The translations under genes were made by a program, and so were the position numbers. The notes beneath the pieces are model-generated. The model was not told the origin of the DNA. It saw only the letters and a program-made list of their open reading frames with translations, and did no database searches. 24,264 nucleotides of DNA. Origin: JAAOZN01 sp964421575 (lineage in GTDB: Archaea; Thermoproteota; Nitrososphaeria; Nitrososphaerales; JAAOZN01). The stretch lies in contig CAYQXI010000107.1 of the NCBI GenBank assembly GCA_964421575.1, positions 1 to 24,264 on the forward strand. The letters run 5' to 3'. Below, piece after piece: positions 21,550 through 24,264 of the stretch (position 1 is its first letter; every line of letters starts with the position of its first letter).

Positions 21550-24264
21550 ATGGCGAAGATTTCTTCCAAACTGCTGATTATAGGTTTCATAGCATCAATT
21601 TTACTACTACCCTCCTTAGTTCTACCCGCTGAAGCCCAAACTGCGCCCAAAGGACCCTACGTTGACAAGATTATCTACTTTCAGTTACCGTCTGACGAGG
21701 AGGCTATAGCTAAAATTCAAACTGGAGAAGCGCATATGCGCTGGTGGGGGTTAAGAACCCTCGAGGCAGTTAAGAGAGCGCAAGAAGCAGGGTTAAGCAT
21801 ACTCGAAGCGCCTTCGGGTGCATACGATATTCTCGTAAACCCCGTGCCGTTCAGAGAGGGGTTCAACCCCTTCAGCATACCAGAGATAAGAGAGGCTCTA
21901 CACTATCTAATAGATAGGTCCTTTATAGCAAATGAAATCTTGAAGGGGCTCGCGGTCCCTAGATGGACACTACACAGGTCCTTCTCGCCGGATTATGTGC
22001 GAAACATAGTCTTCATGAAGAACCTTGAAACAAAGTATGCCTATGACTTCGAGAAAGCCAAGATGATGATATTTGAAGCGATGGGTAAGGCTGGTGCTAC
22101 ATTCGAAGAAGGTAAGTGGATGTATCAAGGGAAGCCTGTTGTAATCAAATTCTCCATTAGGGTAGAGGATCTTAGGAAGTCTATAGGAGACTATATCTCT
22201 ACACAGCTCGAAAAAGTAGGGTTTACAGTGGAGAGGATGTACCAGAGAGCAGCCGTAGCGTTCAGTATAGTATATAGCGGCGACCCAGCTGAAGGCGCGT
22301 GGAACCTATACACAGAAGGATGGGCATACACCGGAATATCAGCATACGAGGACACCGACGCATACTTCTACTACGTCTCCCCGGGGACTGATGCAGTTCA
22401 CACAGTGTATAAACCCTCGCCTCTTCTGGTTGATGTTGCTACAAGGCTCAACGAAGGAAAATACGCCGACTTAGAAGAAAGGGCTGCATTAGTGAGGGCA
22501 GCAAACGAGCTTGCCTTGAAAGATGCGGTAAGAATATTCTTAGTCGATCAGCTCGAGCCATTCCCATACTCTAAATCTCTTCAACCTGGAGTGTCAGACC
22601 TCTACGCTGGACCCTACGGTATGCTATTTGGTCGAAGTATGAGGTTTGTGGACAAGGTTGGTGGGGAGGCGAAGATAGGCAGCAGAGTCATGTTCGTCTC
22701 AGCGTATCTAGCTATGCCAGGCTCAGGAGGAGGGACAGATATAGGCTTCAACTGGCTCTTCGACGGCTTGGTATTCAACAACATATTTGATCCAGGTGTC
22801 TGGGTTCATCCACATACTGGGCGCTACATGCCGATACGCACAACATTTACCGTACAAACCGGCGGCGTTAACGTACCCGAGGATGCGCTGAAGTGGTCTT
22901 GGGAGCAGAACAAGTGGATACCGGTGGGTAAGGATGTGACAGCTGAGAGCAAAGTCACCTTCACAGCGACTTTAGGCAAGTGGCATGATGGCACACCCGT
23001 AAGTAAAGAGGACATCATGATGTTCATATATGAGATACTGGGCATAGCGACACCAGAAAGCCCAATTTATGACCCAGCAGCCATAGCACCAGGGGTCCAA
23101 ACATTCACTAATACATTTAAGGGTATAAGGTGGCTCAGCGACAACACTTACGAAATATACTTAGACTACACTCATCCAGATGAGACATTTATAGCAGCCC
23201 AAGCAGATGTCTTCCCCTTGATGCCTTGGCAGCTATACGCTCTTGTAAACGCACTCTACGAAGATAAGAAGGCAGCGTTCTCAGAGACCACAGCCCAGGA
23301 GCTTGGGGTCACACAGATCGATCTAACTAAAGGCGATACACTACCTCTGCTAAAAGAATACTTTGATAAGTTGGCGCCTTCCTATGTTCACCCTGCGGTC
23401 AGAGACTTCGTAAAAGATCCTAGCCCAAGGTGGAATGCGCTCAAAGCCTTCTCAGAGAAATATGGCCACTACCTCGTTATGAGCGGCCCATTCTACATAG
23501 AAAGAGTCGACCCGGTCGCAGCTCAAGTTATACTGGCAGCCTTCAGAGACTACCCCTATACAGCGGATAAATGGGACTACTTGCTGAAGCCCAGAGTACC
23601 CTCAATTTCCATCGAGGCTCCGACCGAGGTTATACCCGGGTTACAAGCACTAATTAATGTGACGAGCAGAGTTGAGGGTAAACCCTACAGCGACCTCGAT
23701 GTGCAGTATGTCCTTGAAGACCCGACGGGTGTTGTAGCTTCTGGTTCAGCAACACTTAAAGCACCGGGGTTATTTGCGATAGAGCTTACAAAGGAGACCA
23801 CAAGCAAGTTAGCAGCAGGCATATATAGGCTTACAGTGATAGGTGTAGGTGCAGAAGCGGCTTTAGCGGCTATCAAGACTACACCACTCAATGTAATACC
23901 ACAGCTTGAGTTTATACTTAGAGAGGTTGGCAAGGAGGTCGGTGGGGTTAAGGAAGACATCTCAAAGAAGCTTGAAAGCGAAATTATGAGTATCGAAGAG
24001 GAACTCACTAAGAAGATAGAAGGTGTCCAAGCGAACTTGGCTGACGCCCTCAAAGCGGTGGCTTCTGGCGTAGATAAAATGGCTACATCCCTAGCAGACT
24101 CGCTCAAAGTTGTAGCGTCTGGAATAGACCAAACGAATACAGCTGTTGCGGAGGTTAGAGCAGCGTTGTCCGAACTCAGATCAGCAGTCACAGACCTAAA
24201 GGGCACACAAACAACTACAACTCAAGGACTTGAAAGCACCCTAGCATCGCTTGAAGATAGTATT
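21550..24264 (+). CDS. Peptide-type substrate-binding protein, circularly permuted SBP_bac_5 order, 3' end missing
   Basis: 905 codons are visible without a stop; the gene continues past the window. A signal peptide (MAKISSKLLIIGFIASILLLP, cleavage near residue 30) marks export. Residues 37-395 match the usual second half of the SBP_bac_5 family: YVDKIIYFQLPSDEEAIAKI (37-56), IPEIREALHYLIDR (110-123) and the usual C-terminal stretch near 335-375. Residues 398-678 then match the usual first half: FNWLFDGLVFNN (400-411), LGKWHDGTPVSKEDI (475-489), and SGPFYIE (645-651). The order is thus rotated. An Ig-like segment (about 682-784) and a coiled coil with a near-repeated LADALKAVASG/LADSLKVVASG unit follow; a membrane anchor probably lies beyond the window. 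It delivers solute to the divergent OppBCDF-like importer. ATG 21545 is out of frame and closes quickly. Confidence 0.85.
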   Translation, partial: MAKISSKLLIIGFIASILLLPSLVLPAEAQTAPKGPYVDKIIYFQLPSDEEAIAKIQTGEAHMRWWGLRTLEAVKRAQEAGLSILEAPSGAYDILVNPVPFREGFNPFSIPEIREALHYLIDRSFIANEILKGLAVPRWTLHRSFSPDYVRNIVFMKNLETKYAYDFEKAKMMIFEAMGKAGATFEEGKWMYQGKPVVIKFSIRVEDLRKSIGDYISTQLEKVGFTVERMYQRAAVAFSIVYSGDPAEGAWNLYTEGWAYTGISAYEDTDAYFYYVSPGTDAVHTVYKPSPLLVDVATRLNEGKYADLEERAALVRAANELALKDAVRIFLVDQLEPFPYSKSLQPGVSDLYAGPYGMLFGRSMRFVDKVGGEAKIGSRVMFVSAYLAMPGSGGGTDIGFNWLFDGLVFNNIFDPGVWVHPHTGRYMPIRTTFTVQTGGVNVPEDALKWSWEQNKWIPVGKDVTAESKVTFTATLGKWHDGTPVSKEDIMMFIYEILGIATPESPIYDPAAIAPGVQTFTNTFKGIRWLSDNTYEIYLDYTHPDETFIAAQADVFPLMPWQLYALVNALYEDKKAAFSETTAQELGVTQIDLTKGDTLPLLKEYFDKLAPSYVHPAVRDFVKDPSPRWNALKAFSEKYGHYLVMSGPFYIERVDPVAAQVILAAFRDYPYTADKWDYLLKPRVPSISIEAPTEVIPGLQALINVTSRVEGKPYSDLDVQYVLEDPTGVVASGSATLKAPGLFAIELTKETTSKLAAGIYRLTVIGVGAEAALAAIKTTPLNVIPQLEFILREVGKEVGGVKEDISKKLESEIMSIEEELTKKIEGVQANLADALKAVASGVDKMATSLADSLKVVASGIDQTNTAVAEVRAALSELRSAVTDLKGTQTTTTQGLESTLASLEDSI

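Noticed and set aside
21545..21577. ATG at 21545 as start of the binding protein
   Set aside because: It is in another frame and reaches a stop after ten codons. The ATG at 21550 opens a signal peptide.

Overview
The window is chromosomal DNA from an archaeon, most likely a thermophile of the TACK branch (Thaumarchaeota, Aigarchaeota or Bathyarchaeota-like). This is inferred, with no phylogeny run. It rests on RadA with a helix-hairpin-helix N-terminus, the short archaeal PurA, a DUF373 membrane protein, a COG1340-type coiled-coil protein, THEP1, TATA boxes 25 to 31 bases before start codons, and many TTG starts. Coding density is very high: no gap exceeds about 110 bases, and I see no rRNA, tRNA, CRISPR array or insertion sequence.

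Left part (1-8566, all +): the end of an unrecognised gene overlaps an AN1 zinc finger fused to an MCM/MoxR-like AAA+ ATPase. CTP synthase (pyrG) and the recombinase radA follow, each with its own promoter-like sequence. Next come a large secreted, membrane-anchored protein, an overlapping inositol-monophosphatase-family enzyme and a Nudix hydrolase.

Middle part (8569-17032): pyrF and an unknown protein (-) diverge from a DUF72 protein and a small helical protein (+). A leftward cluster then reads coiled-coil protein, DUF373 membrane protein, cis-prenyltransferase, purA and a small protein resembling eukaryotic ribosomal protein eL22. THEP1 and RNase HII (+) overlap and converge on a two-CBS-domain protein (-).

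Right part (17086-24264): a complete peptide-type ABC importer. The two permeases and two ATPases run leftward with overlapping ends (B-C-D-F order). The substrate-binding protein diverges from them across a 66-base gap holding two TATA boxes and runs off the window. In it, the conserved blocks of the SBP_bac_5 family appear in circularly permuted order: the usual C-terminal half comes first and the usual N-terminal half second. An Ig-like segment and a coiled coil follow. The OppC-like permease carries a long extra extracytoplasmic domain.

The most unusual items are the permuted binding protein, the AN1-AAA+ fusion with its unknown partner, the eL22-like protein beside purA, and a 14-base element placed exactly 21 bases before two start codons.
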